A stretch of 10,561 nucleotides of DNA from Selenomonas sp. (GCF_024693525.1 NZ_JAILKR010000035.1:1-10561), one strand, 5' to 3'. Counted from the stretch's first letter, positions 1-6,908 are shown. Program-made: numbers and translations. The notes: generated by a model from the sequence alone, not told the origin.

Positions 1-464
1 GCCCCATCGACGGCCATCTGCTTGATCTCCTCCTTCGACTTGCGGAAGACCTGCTGGCGCTGAGCGACCGACGTCGAGTTGTAGACATGGACAATGGCAT
101 TCTTGACGCCCTTGAGCGCCTCGAAGGTCTTGCGGATGATATGCTCACGGGCCTGCGTGAGTACCTGGATCGTCACATCATCGGGAATCAGGTCATCCTC
201 GACCAAGCGGCGCAAGAACTCATACTCAGTCTCCGACGCCGCCGGGAAACCGACCTCGATCTCCTTGAATCCGACTTTGATGAGCATCTTATAGAATTCC
301 AGCTTTTCTTCGAGGTTCATCGGTGTGATGAGCGCCTGATTGCCATCGCGCATATCCACACTGCACCAGATAGGCGCATGGTCTGGCGCGTCTTTCTTCG
401 CCCATTCGAGGTCGATCTCTGGCGGCATGAAATAACCCTTGCTGTACTTCTGATAATTCATCAT
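1..464 (-). CDS. leuA: 2-isopropylmalate synthase, long (type 2) form, N-terminal part only
   Basis: The product condenses acetyl-CoA with 2-oxoisovalerate, the first committed step of leucine synthesis in the cytoplasm. Only the first 154 codons are present; the gene runs off the left edge, so most of the barrel and the leucine-binding regulatory domain are not seen. Visible is the start of the DRE-TIM/HMGL-like barrel: [11 protein letters not shown] at residues 36-46 (metal- and substrate-binding Asp37, Arg39, Asp40, Gln43), then [23 protein letters not shown] and IVHVYNSTS. These match the long actinobacterial-type LeuA (Mycobacterium-like [14 protein letters not shown]) rather than the short E. 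coli form. The first of two adjacent ATG codons is taken as start because AGGAGGG (473-479) sits 9 bases upstream of it. A leucine-specific T-box leader lies directly upstream, which fits the assignment independently. Confidence 0.93.
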   Translation of the reverse strand, partial: MMNYQKYSKGYFMPPEIDLEWAKKDAPDHAPIWCSVDMRDGNQALITPMNLEEKLEFYKMLIKVGFKEIEVGFPAASETEYEFLRRLVEDDLIPDDVTIQVLTQAREHIIRKTFEALKGVKNAIVHVYNSTSVAQRQQVFRKSKEEIKQMAVDG

Positions 465-480
465 CTGCGAATCCCTCCTA

Positions 481-517
481 AAAATAAAAGCCTTTCATCT
501 CCAAGAGACGAAAGGCT
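481..517 (-). terminator. Regulated intrinsic terminator of the leuA T-box
   Basis: On the minus strand AGCCTTTC (510-517) pairs with GAAAGGCT (489-496), the stem continuing inside with TCTC/GAGA around a TTG loop, and is followed by TTTTATTTT. It lies just 5' of the leuA ribosome binding site and is mutually exclusive with the antiterminator that contains the TGG bulge. Confidence 0.9.
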
Positions 518-748
518 AGCTTACGTGTTACCACTCCAATTCGTGCCTGCCGGCACCTCATACAGACTCCATCAAGTCCTCCTGCGCTAACGGTCAGGCT
601 CCGTCCCGGTTTACTTGCCCTCAGGCGTTCAGCGGGCTGCTTCAAGGTGAGTTCCGCATCCTGCCACTATTGTCTTGCACCAACCGACAACTCGCTGGAA
701 GTTTTCCGATACGTACTATTCCTCTGCTATGCATTTCCCTGTGTTGCA
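481..748 (-). promoter_or_regulatory. T-box riboswitch leader of leuA, leucine specifier CUC
   Basis: This leader senses uncharged tRNA-Leu and lets transcription continue into leuA when leucine is scarce. Seen on the minus strand: a Stem I region with the AGCGAG / GGTTGGTG distal elements (about 695-675), a specifier segment GGAACTCACC in which CTC (649-651) followed by A is the leucine codon, a T-box antiterminator element GGAGTGGTAACACG (524-537) whose bulge TGGT (530-533) complements the acceptor end ACCA, and a terminator hairpin (481-517). The leader is about 265 nt, normal for the class. The left end is set by the terminator and the right end by the predicted promoter, so the transcription start is approximate. 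Specifier and downstream gene agree, which makes the call strong. Confidence 0.92.
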
Positions 749-754
749 TACTAC

Positions 755-781
755 ATTATCACATGAAAAAACATTTTGCAA
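755..781 (-). promoter_or_regulatory. Predicted promoter of the leuA leader
   Basis: On the minus strand TTGCAA (776-781) and an extended -10 TGTGATAAT (hexamer 755-760) are separated by 15 bases, a little short, with TG one base before the -10 compensating. The position fits the start of T-box Stem I. There is no obvious terminator between the upstream thioesterase gene and this point, so read-through from that gene is possible. Confidence 0.5.
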
Positions 782-810
782 GCTTTTATCTGTAAAACTG
801 TAAACTATTT

Positions 811-1341
811 TTATTTTTTGCGCGGATTTTCTTCCGGCTCTCTCGGTGACTTCTTCGCCGCCAAACGGGCTTTTTCCTTCTCGCGCTGGATTCTTTTCCG
901 CTCTTTATGCGCCTCATAGCGCTCGCGGCCCTCTTCAAAGGCCCGCTTGGCCTCCTCCGTATCGAGGATGAGCGGCGGTACCGGTTTAGGACGCGAATTG
1001 CGGTCTAACGCCACCATCGTGAAATAAGCCGTAAGCGCACGCTGCGGCTTGCCCTCCTGGTCGAGATCCTCGACATCGACATTTACCGCTACTTCCATGG
1101 AACTATGCCCCACAAACACAATCTCAGCCGTGCAAGTCACAAGATCGCCAATCAGAATGGGCAGATGGAACTCCAGCTCATCGACACGGGCCGTGACCAC
1201 ATTGGAACGGGCATACCGGCGCGCAGCAGCATAGGCGGTCGAGTCCATCATCTTCATGATTTCGCCGCCATGAACATTGCCATTGGGATTTGTCTGGCTC
1301 GGCATCATGACCTGACTGATTACGATTCTATTCTGCGCCAT
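811..1341 (-). CDS. Acyl-CoA thioesterase, hotdog fold (YciA/BFIT-like)
   Basis: This is a single-domain hotdog protein of 176 residues expected to hydrolyse acyl-CoA thioesters in the cytoplasm; the physiological substrate cannot be told from sequence. The family signature is clear: QTNPNGNVHGGEIMKMMDSTAY at residues 16-37, with the helix-borne catalytic Asp33 after HGG, then the strand segment VDELEFHLPILIGDLV and the later GxxxxALTAYFTMVALD. Residues from about 125 to the end form a highly charged Lys/Arg/Glu tail beyond the hotdog core. The start is the ATG at 1341, preceded by AGGAGG (1350-1355) at 8 bases; a longer reading that begins 10 codons upstream would place this ribosome binding site inside the coding region. 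It appears to be transcribed alone. Confidence 0.9.
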   Translation of the reverse strand: MAQNRIVISQVMMPSQTNPNGNVHGGEIMKMMDSTAYAAARRYARSNVVTARVDELEFHLPILIGDLVTCTAEIVFVGHSSMEVAVNVDVEDLDQEGKPQRALTAYFTMVALDRNSRPKPVPPLILDTEEAKRAFEEGRERYEAHKERKRIQREKEKARLAAKKSPREPEENPRKK

Positions 1342-1385
1342 ATCAATAACCTCCTGCGGATAACGTATCATACCGTCTCACTATA

Positions 1386-1415
1386 ATTCTAACATTATTT
1401 ACAGCATAAATACAA
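1386..1415 (-). promoter_or_regulatory. Possible promoter of the thioesterase gene
   Basis: On the minus strand TTGTAT (1410-1415) and TAGAAT (1386-1391) are 18 bases apart, about 45 bases upstream of the start codon. An inverted pair of the heptamer TTTACAG / CTGTAAA (1398-1404 and 1424-1430) brackets the -35 region and could be an operator. Both boxes are imperfect and the stretch is AT-rich. Confidence 0.4.
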
Positions 1416-1496
1416 TTGTTTTCCTGTAAAATCAACAAGCATTAGGATAACGGATTTCCCCAAGATTTACCGTAACATGTGTCACAGAAATCGTGC

Positions 1497-1536
1497 CAAA
1501 ACAAAAAGTCTCCTCCATTAATTGAAGAAGACTTTT
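1497..1536 (-). terminator. Intrinsic terminator after the csoR-like/hpt unit
   Basis: On the minus strand AAAAGTCTTCTTC (1524-1536) pairs with GGAGGAGACTTTT (1504-1516) over 13 pairs including two G-U wobbles, with a 7-base loop, followed by a T-rich tail ending in GTTTT. It starts 8 bases after the hpt stop codon and separates that unit from the thioesterase gene. Confidence 0.88.
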
Positions 1537-1544
1537 CTGCATGA

Positions 1545-1913
1545 TCATTCATTGATGCTTTGGCGGATGGCCTGACAGGTTTCCTCATAACACATGCCAA
1601 CCTCTTTCGCCAGCCGTCCAATCTCTTCGCTGCTCTGCCCAGTCCGTATCGCCTGGACGGCTGCGTCAGCCGCTTCAAATAACCGCATAAGGCTCAAGTT
1701 GCCCGACGTTCCCTTGAGTGTATGGACGCTCCTCTCAGCCAGCGCGAGATCCCCTGCTGCCAGTTTCTGGACAAAATCCGCATATGAGCCATCGACAAGG
1801 AATTTAAGCAGGAATTTATGATAAAGCGCCACATTGCCCATAAAACGCTCTAAGCCTTTATCGTAATCCACCCCTGCCTGTTCCAGTGTTGCCTTTATCT
1901 GCATCTGTTCCAT
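1545..1913 (-). CDS. Free-standing histidine phosphotransfer (Hpt) domain protein
   Basis: This 122-residue protein consists of a single Hpt domain, the four-helix module that carries a phosphoryl group between receiver domains in multistep phosphorelays. The phospho-acceptor motif is intact: HTLKGTSGNL starting at residue 63-64, with His64, Lys67, Gly68 and Asn72 as in active Hpt domains. A helix with FMGNVALYHKFLLKFL precedes it and two amphipathic helices follow. There is no kinase, receiver or output domain in the protein and no two-component gene in the window, so its partners are elsewhere. The start is ATG with GGGAGG 9 bases upstream. It begins 25 bp after the stop of the metal-sensor gene and shares its downstream terminator, so the two are very probably cotranscribed, an unusual pairing. 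Confidence 0.9.
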   Translation of the reverse strand: MEQMQIKATLEQAGVDYDKGLERFMGNVALYHKFLLKFLVDGSYADFVQKLAAGDLALAERSVHTLKGTSGNLSLMRLFEAADAAVQAIRTGQSSEEIGRLAKEVGMCYEETCQAIRQSINE

Positions 1914-1938
1914 GAGATTCGCCTCCCAGCCCTTTGCA

Positions 1939-2325
1939 CTATTTCATGAATTGATCGATTGCCTTATTGAGCTGCGCAATCGCCTCTTTGTCATTCTCCT
2001 TGACCGCATCGACAACGCAATGCTCCAGATGGTCCTTGAGGATAATCTTGCTAACTCCATTTATCGCGCTGCGTACCGCTGAAAGCTGCACGAGCACCTC
2101 GCTGCAATCACGCCCCTCCTCCACCATGCGCTTGATGGCTTCAAGATGGCCGATAAGCCGTGACATACGGTTGAGGACAGCCTTTGTCTGCGTATGGCTG
2201 TGCTGATGCCCATGACTGCCAGGCATATGCGTGTGCTGGATTGTCGTACCATCCGCTAAAACATGCGTATGGACATGTCCCTGTTCCTGTGCGCTGGCAA
2301 TGTCGTCTATTTTGTCTTCTGCCAC
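1939..2325 (-). CDS. CsoR/RcnR/InrS-family metal-sensing repressor with His-rich N-terminus
   Basis: A 128-residue all-helical DNA-binding repressor of the DUF156 family; members release DNA on binding Cu(I), Ni(II)/Co(II) or on thiol/formaldehyde modification. Residues 49-128 carry the conserved core (NRMSRLIGHLEAIKRMVEEG, then RDCSEVLVQLSAVRSAING and KDHLEHCV). Ligand candidates are Cys74, His99 and Cys103; spacing also places His42 exactly where RcnR has His3 and InrS His21, giving an H-C-H-C set like the nickel sensor InrS rather than plain CsoR. Residues 17-44 hold nine histidines (HVHTH ... HTH ... HGHQHSH), probably a metal-binding leader. The start is GTG with AAGGAGG 7 bases upstream. 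No transporter or metallochaperone gene lies nearby; the only companion is the Hpt gene. The metal assignment is inference. Confidence 0.88.
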   Translation of the reverse strand: MAEDKIDDIASAQEQGHVHTHVLADGTTIQHTHMPGSHGHQHSHTQTKAVLNRMSRLIGHLEAIKRMVEEGRDCSEVLVQLSAVRSAINGVSKIILKDHLEHCVVDAVKENDKEAIAQLNKAIDQFMK

Positions 2326-2409
2326 GAATGAGCCTCCTTAGGTACTAGCTTTTCTCTATATCTGTTCTTGATTACCGCATGCTTTTCCTGCCAGCAGTAA
2401 AAAGTTTTC

Positions 2410-2439
2410 AAGAAGAAGGCCTTCCCTGCCGGGAAGGCC
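2410..2439 (-). terminator. Intrinsic terminator of ileS
   Basis: GGCCTTCCC and GGGAAGGCC (2418-2426 and 2431-2439) form a perfect 9-bp stem with a 4-base loop, followed on the minus strand by TTCTTCTT. It lies about 20 bases after the ileS stop codon. The T tract is interrupted by C, so termination may be incomplete. Between it and the metal-sensor gene (2326-2409) I see no convincing promoter. Confidence 0.82.
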
Positions 2440-2457
2440 CAAAACAGCAAGCAATAC

Positions 2458-5400
2458 TTACTTCACAGCAAGCGTCAGCATTTCGCCATTGATATTCCAT
2501 TCTTTGGCCTGACCAGCGAGACTATCATAGACCACTGTATCAGCCAGCGTGATTTCCTTGAGATATGCTTCGTTCTTCTTGACGATGCTTGCAAGTTTTT
2601 CATTGCCACTGAGGCTGACCGTGATATGGTCGGTGACCTCAAAGCCGTTTTCCTTGCGCATGGTCTGGACCTTGCTGATGATCTCACGGACGAACCCTTC
2701 CTCAAGCAGCTCTTCGGTAAGCGTCGTATCGAGCGCAATCGTCACCCCATTGTAACGCTGGCAGTTGAAGCCTTCTTTCTGTGCCATCGAGACTTCGACA
2801 TCCTCCGGCGTCAGCGTGACCTCGCCGCTAGCCAGCGACAGTTTGAGCGTCCCCGTGCTGTCAAGCTCGGCCTTAGCCTTGGAACCATTGAGTTTGCCAA
2901 GGGCTGCCTTGATTTCGCCGATCTGCTTGCCGACTTTCGGCCCCAGCACACGGAACTGCGGCTTGAAGCTGTAGGTGAGATATTCTTCCATATCGTCTTT
3001 GAAGGTCACAGCCTTGACATTGAGCTCATCTTCGACAATTTTCTGGAAGAACTCCGGCAGCTCACGGCCAGCATGGACAAACATATTGGCAACCGGCTGG
3101 CGGTTCTTGATGTTCGTCTCATTGCGCGATGCGCGGCCGAGCACGACGATTTCGAGTACAAGCTCCATGTTGGCCTCGAGTTCTTCATCGATCCAGGCCT
3201 CGTTGACTGCCGGGAAATCAGCCAGATGTACGGACTCCGGTGCCTCTTTATCGATGCTGCAAACGAGGTTGCGATAGATGGACTCCGTGATGAACGGAAC
3301 CATCGGTGCCGCCGTCTTGGCCGTCGTGACCAGCGCCGTCCAGAGCGTCATATAGGCATTGATCTTATCCTGCTCCATGCCCTTCGCCCAGAAACGGCTG
3401 CGGCTGCCACGCACATACCAGTTGGAAAGCTCGTCGACGAAAGCCTGCAGAGCTTTCGCAGCCTCGGTTACGCGATAGTTCGAAAGGTCATTATCGACTT
3501 CTTTGACCATCGTATTGAGACGCGACAGTACCCATTTATCCATGACGCCGAGCTTATCATAGTCCAGCGTGTATTTCGTTGCATCGAACTGGTCGATATT
3601 CGCATAGAGCACGAAGAACGCATAGGTATTCCAAAGCGTACCCATGAATTTGCGCTGGCCTTCCTGCACCGCATCGTCATGGAAGCGGTTCGGCAGCCAC
3701 GGGGCACTGTTCTCATAGAAATACCAGCGGATGGCATCGGCACCATGCTGGCGCAGTGCATCCATCGGATCGACGGCATTGCCCTTCGACTTGCTCATCT
3801 TGCGGCCATCCTTATCCTGGACATGACCGAGAACGATGACATTCTTGTACGGCGCCTTGTGAAACAGCAGCGTCGAGATGGCCATGAGCGAGTAGAACCA
3901 GCCACGCGTCTGATCGACAGCCTCGGAAATGAAATCCGCGGGGAAACGCTTCTCGAAGATGTCCTTGTTTTCGAACGGATAATGCCACTGCGCAAACGGC
4001 ATCGAACCAGAATCGAACCAGCAATCGATGACCTCGGATACGCGATGCATCTCCTTGCCGCACTGCGGGCATTTGATGGTTACCTTATCGATGAACGGAC
4101 GATGCAGCTCGATTTCCTCGGGGCAGTTATCCGACATGGACTTGAGCTCCTCGATGGAGCCAATAGCATGCTGATGCCCGCACTCACACTCCCAGACCGG
4201 CAGCGGCGTGCCCCAGTAGCGGTTACGCGAAAGGCCCCAATCCTGCACATGCTCGAGCCAGTCACCAAAGCGGCCCTTGCCGATGGATTTCGGAATCCAG
4301 TTGACCGTGTTGTTATTGGCTACGAGTTCCTCCTTGACATCGGTCATCTTGATGAACCAGGTCGAACGCGCATAGTAGAGCAGCGGCGTATCGCAGCGCC
4401 AGCAGTGCGGATAGCTGTGCGTGAATTCCGGTGCCTTGAAGAGCAGGCCTTTATTCTTAAGATCTTCCAGAATCATCGGGTCAGCCTTCTTGACGAATAC
4501 ACCGGCCCAGTCTGTCTCCTCGGTGAGTTCGCCCTTGCCATTGACGAGATTGACAAACGCGATGTTGTACTTCTGGCAGACGCGGTTATCGTCTTCACCG
4601 AAAGCCGGGGCTAAATGGACGATACCCGTACCATCTTCAGTCGTGACATAACCATCGCAAGTTACAATATGCGCCTTCTTTCCCGGCTGTTTGGCAATGG
4701 CCTCACTAGCAAACGGATAGAGCGGCTCATAAGCACGTCCCTCGAGTGCCTGTCCTTTGAACTTCTCGAGGACCTCACGCTCGCCCTCAACGCCTTCGAA
4801 TACTTTTTCCACCAAAGCTTCGGCAAGGATGTAATCTTTGCCATTGTCCCGGAGTTTTACATAATCGACATCCGGATTGACGCAAAGAGCAAGGTTCGAC
4901 GGCAGCGTCCACGGCGTCGTTGTCCAAGCCAGGAAGTACGTGTTCTCCTCATCCTTGACCTTGAACGTGACCATCGCCGAACGCTCGGTAACATCCTTAT
5001 AGCCCTGCGCAACCTCATGGCTCGAAAGCGGCGTGCCGCAGCGCGGGCAATACGGAACAACCTTGTACCCTTTATACAGGAGGCCCTTGTTCCAGATTTC
5101 CTTGAGTGCCCACCACTCGGACTCAATGAAGTTGTTCTCGTAGGTGATATACGGATTGTCCATATCCGCCCAGAAGCCGACGACATCGGAGAATTCTTCC
5201 CACATGCCCTTGTACTTCCACACCGATTCACGGCACTTCTTGATAAAAGGCTCGATGCCGTACTCCTCGATCTGCTCTTTGCCGTTGATGCCAACAGCCT
5301 TTTCGACCTCGAGCTCAACCGGCAGGCCATGGGTATCCCAGCCCGCTTTGCGCAGAACTTTCTTGCCCTTCATGGACTGGAAACGTGGCAGCATATCCTT

Positions 5401-5592
5401 GATGACGCGCGTGAGCACATGGCCGATATGCGGCTTGCCGTTAGCCGTCGGCGGACCATCATAGAACGTGAACGTATCGCAGCCCTCACGCTGGTCGATA
5501 GCTTTCTGGGCGATGTTGTTGTCTTTCCAGAACTTCAGGACTTCCTGCTCGCGTTCCACGAAGTTCAGGTTGGTGTCTACCTTACTGTACAA
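2458..5592 (-). CDS. ileS: Isoleucyl-tRNA synthetase, type 2
   Basis: Charges tRNA-Ile with isoleucine in the cytoplasm and edits mischarged valine. At 1044 residues it has the full length of the type 2 (eukaryote-like) branch. The catalytic HIGH motif is at residues 55-58 in GPPTANGKPHIGH, GWDTHGLPVE at 84-93, and KMSKS at 598-602. A CPRCG zinc knuckle is at 182-186, with further Cys pairs in HCWRC, ECECG and KCPQCG. The CP1 editing domain shows WTTTPWTLPSN (223-233) and GTGIVHLAPAFGEDD. IDCWFDSGSMPF and the anticodon-binding C-terminal region follow. The start is TTG at 5592: TAGGAGGAGG (5601-5610) is 8 bases upstream, and the protein then begins MYSKVDTNLNFVERE as usual for this family. 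Expression is under an isoleucine T-box. Type 2 enzymes are typically less sensitive to mupirocin; the HIGH motif here is canonical. Confidence 0.97.
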   Translation of the reverse strand: MYSKVDTNLNFVEREQEVLKFWKDNNIAQKAIDQREGCDTFTFYDGPPTANGKPHIGHVLTRVIKDMLPRFQSMKGKKVLRKAGWDTHGLPVELEVEKAVGINGKEQIEEYGIEPFIKKCRESVWKYKGMWEEFSDVVGFWADMDNPYITYENNFIESEWWALKEIWNKGLLYKGYKVVPYCPRCGTPLSSHEVAQGYKDVTERSAMVTFKVKDEENTYFLAWTTTPWTLPSNLALCVNPDVDYVKLRDNGKDYILAEALVEKVFEGVEGEREVLEKFKGQALEGRAYEPLYPFASEAIAKQPGKKAHIVTCDGYVTTEDGTGIVHLAPAFGEDDNRVCQKYNIAFVNLVNGKGELTEETDWAGVFVKKADPMILEDLKNKGLLFKAPEFTHSYPHCWRCDTPLLYYARSTWFIKMTDVKEELVANNNTVNWIPKSIGKGRFGDWLEHVQDWGLSRNRYWGTPLPVWECECGHQHAIGSIEELKSMSDNCPEEIELHRPFIDKVTIKCPQCGKEMHRVSEVIDCWFDSGSMPFAQWHYPFENKDIFEKRFPADFISEAVDQTRGWFYSLMAISTLLFHKAPYKNVIVLGHVQDKDGRKMSKSKGNAVDPMDALRQHGADAIRWYFYENSAPWLPNRFHDDAVQEGQRKFMGTLWNTYAFFVLYANIDQFDATKYTLDYDKLGVMDKWVLSRLNTMVKEVDNDLSNYRVTEAAKALQAFVDELSNWYVRGSRSRFWAKGMEQDKINAYMTLWTALVTTAKTAAPMVPFITESIYRNLVCSIDKEAPESVHLADFPAVNEAWIDEELEANMELVLEIVVLGRASRNETNIKNRQPVANMFVHAGRELPEFFQKIVEDELNVKAVTFKDDMEEYLTYSFKPQFRVLGPKVGKQIGEIKAALGKLNGSKAKAELDSTGTLKLSLASGEVTLTPEDVEVSMAQKEGFNCQRYNGVTIALDTTLTEELLEEGFVREIISKVQTMRKENGFEVTDHITVSLSGNEKLASIVKKNEAYLKEITLADTVVYDSLAGQAKEWNINGEMLTLAVK

Positions 5593-5600
5593 AGCGGATT

Positions 5601-5610
5601 CCTCCTCCTA
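5601..5610 (-). promoter_or_regulatory. Strong ribosome binding site setting the ileS TTG start
   Basis: TAGGAGGAGG on the minus strand, 8 bases before TTG TAC AGT AAG. No ATG or GTG in frame lies at a suitable distance, and the family N-terminus begins at this codon, so the rare start is well supported. Confidence 0.85.
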
Positions 5611-5613
5611 ATA

Positions 5614-5647
5614 GAAAAAGCCTGCATCCCAAAACAGGATGCAGGCT
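5614..5647 (-). terminator. Regulated intrinsic terminator of the ileS T-box
   Basis: On the minus strand AGCCTGCATCC (5637-5647) pairs with GGATGCAGGCT (5619-5629), an 11-bp perfect stem with a short T-rich loop, followed by TTTTC. It ends only a few bases before the ileS ribosome binding site. Confidence 0.9.
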
Positions 5648-5860
5648 ATATTACCTACACTAAAACCACCTATTTTTCACGTACCATCATACGCTATTCC
5701 GTAACGGGGAATACCGGCCCGGCTTACTTGCATCCTTTCAGCCTGCTGCTCCGAAGTGATTTTCTGTCCCCGCTACTCGCTACCGGCTCACACCTGCCCC
5801 GGTTCGCTTGAACTTTCGCTGAAGACATACTCTCTTCATCCACGCATTTACATGTTAACA
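5614..5860 (-). promoter_or_regulatory. T-box riboswitch leader of ileS, isoleucine specifier AUC
   Basis: A transcriptional T-box that reads uncharged tRNA-Ile. On the minus strand one sees GATGAAGAGAGTA at the base of Stem I, the distal elements AGCGA and GGTGTGAGCC, the specifier segment GAAAATCACTT with ATC (5758-5760) followed by A, a T-box element AGGTGGTTTTAG with its TGGT bulge (5665-5668) complementary to ACCA, and the terminator hairpin (5614-5647). The antiterminator sequence departs from the usual AGGGTGGNACCGCG after the bulge. The start is set from the predicted promoter and is approximate. Confidence 0.93.
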
Positions 5861-5866
5861 GCATTT

Positions 5867-5895
5867 ATTGTACCATACGGAAAGACAGAATTCAA
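5867..5895 (-). promoter_or_regulatory. Promoter of the ileS leader
   Basis: On the minus strand TTGAAT (5890-5895) and TACAAT (5867-5872) are separated by exactly 17 bases, close to the vegetative sigma consensus. The predicted start near 5860 precedes T-box Stem I. It is divergent from the lgt promoter, with 22 bases between the two -35 boxes. Confidence 0.75.
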
Positions 5896-5917
5896 TTCTT
5901 TTTTCAAAAACCTTTCC

Positions 5918-5946
5918 TTCAAATTTAAGTGCACCTAAGCTATAAT
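5918..5946 (+). promoter_or_regulatory. Promoter of lgt
   Basis: A perfect -10 TATAAT (5941-5946) with a weak -35 TTCAAA (5918-5923) at 17 bases. It gives a 5' untranslated region of roughly 55 bases that contains the hairpin at 5972-5988. Confidence 0.6.
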
Positions 5947-5971
5947 TAACAGTGTTTCGACATCAAATATC

Positions 5972-5988
5972 CAGCTGCCTGGCAGCTG
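5972..5988 (+). other. Short perfect hairpin in the lgt 5' untranslated region
   Basis: CAGCTGC (5972-5978) and GCAGCTG (5982-5988) can pair over 7 bp around a 3-base loop, ending 8 bases before the GGGAGG ribosome binding site. There is no T tract, so it is not a terminator. It may stabilise the 5' end or modulate initiation; function unknown. Confidence 0.5.
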
Positions 5989-6007
5989 CTATCCTTGGGA
6001 GGCTATT

Positions 6008-6790
6008 ATGCATCAATATCTTTTCTTTATTGGCGATTTTCCGGTCCGCGCCTACGGACTTGTCTTGTCGCTCTCCATCATCCTGGCAACTGGCGTCGGC
6101 TACTTCCTGGCCAAACAGGAACGTTGCGGCTATGAAAAACACATCGTCGACATGGGCATATATTGCGGCATTGCCGGCTTGCTTGGCGCCCGTCTCTGGG
6201 ATGTTTTCTTCTTTGACTGGAATTACTATAGCCAGCATCTGACCGAACTATTCAACGTTTGGCAAGGCGGTATGGCTATCCAGGGCGGCGTAATCCTCGG
6301 TGTGATTACCGGTATCCTCTACTGTCGTCATCATAAGCTCGATTCCCTTCGTCTCATGGACATATTAGCCCCAGCCATCATCCTCGGACAGTCTCTTGGC
6401 CGCTGTGCCAATCTGCTCAATGGGGATGCTTTTGGCGCACCGACTGGCAATTCCTTTGGCATCATCTATCCTGCCACGACACTGGCAGCTCATACCTACG
6501 GCACACAACCACTCTGGCCGGCTGAAATCTGGGAAGGACAACTCGACGTTGTCATCTTCGCCCTGCTGCTCATGTATCGTTGTACCAAACATGCGAAGGG
6601 CCAATGCTTTGCCCTCTATGTCATGCTCTACAGTGCAGCCCGCTTCGGTCTTGAGTTTCTCCGCGGGGATTATGCCGAAAAAACATGGGCCTTTATGACC
6701 AGTGCACAAACTACCAGCTTCTTTACCTTCACGCTTGCCTGTCTATGTTTTGTTGTTCTAGCCTGGAAAGCACGCAAACAAACCATTTAG
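6008..6790 (+). CDS. lgt: Prolipoprotein diacylglyceryl transferase
   Basis: This integral membrane enzyme transfers diacylglycerol from phosphatidylglycerol to the lipobox cysteine of prelipoproteins, the first step of lipoprotein maturation. The 260-residue protein has about seven hydrophobic segments and the family landmarks: RAYGL near residue 14 (Tyr16), GGMAIQGGVILG (about 87-98), LGRCANLLNGDAFG with the conserved Arg132 (lipid head-group region), and RFGLEFLRGD near the C-terminus. At the position of the E. coli catalytic-loop His103 this protein has Gln92. The start is ATG with GGGAGG 5 bases upstream. The length is within the family range. No clear terminator follows, so transcripts may continue into the acyltransferase gene 125 bp downstream. 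Confidence 0.96.
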   Translation: MHQYLFFIGDFPVRAYGLVLSLSIILATGVGYFLAKQERCGYEKHIVDMGIYCGIAGLLGARLWDVFFFDWNYYSQHLTELFNVWQGGMAIQGGVILGVITGILYCRHHKLDSLRLMDILAPAIILGQSLGRCANLLNGDAFGAPTGNSFGIIYPATTLAAHTYGTQPLWPAEIWEGQLDVVIFALLLMYRCTKHAKGQCFALYVMLYSAARFGLEFLRGDYAEKTWAFMTSAQTTSFFTFTLACLCFVVLAWKARKQTI

Positions 6791-6902
6791 TATCAGATAC
6801 AAGCATAAAACAAAAGGAGATCCCACTTACAAAACCAGAGCAGGATTTTCTCCATTTGGATAGAATATGAACATTAGTTATTCATTACAGCGCAATGTTC
6901 GA

Positions 6903-6908
6903 GGGAGG
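6903..6908 (+). promoter_or_regulatory. Ribosome binding site that fixes the MBOAT start
   Basis: GGGAGG is 7 bases before the GTG at 6916. It supports a start 7 codons downstream of the first in-frame ATG. Confidence 0.75.

Noticed and set aside
87..590. Plus-strand 167-codon open frame at the left edge
   Set aside because: It is antisense to leuA and runs on through the T-box terminator; no ribosome binding site or recognisable protein.
1397..1431. Biotin-repressor (BirA) type operator around the thioesterase promoter
   Set aside because: The inverted heptamers have the opposite orientation and a different spacing from BirA sites, and no biotin gene is present.
1442..1678. Minus-strand 78-codon frame overlapping the end of hpt
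   Set aside because: It is in another frame of hpt and crosses the strong terminator; no supporting start signal.
2626..5811. Two very long plus-strand open frames (662 and 398 codons) opposite ileS
   Set aside because: They lie antisense to a complete, motif-rich synthetase gene and its leader; codon bias of the real gene suppresses stops in this frame. Their translations show no family motif, and the second begins directly after the first stops, as expected for a shadow frame.
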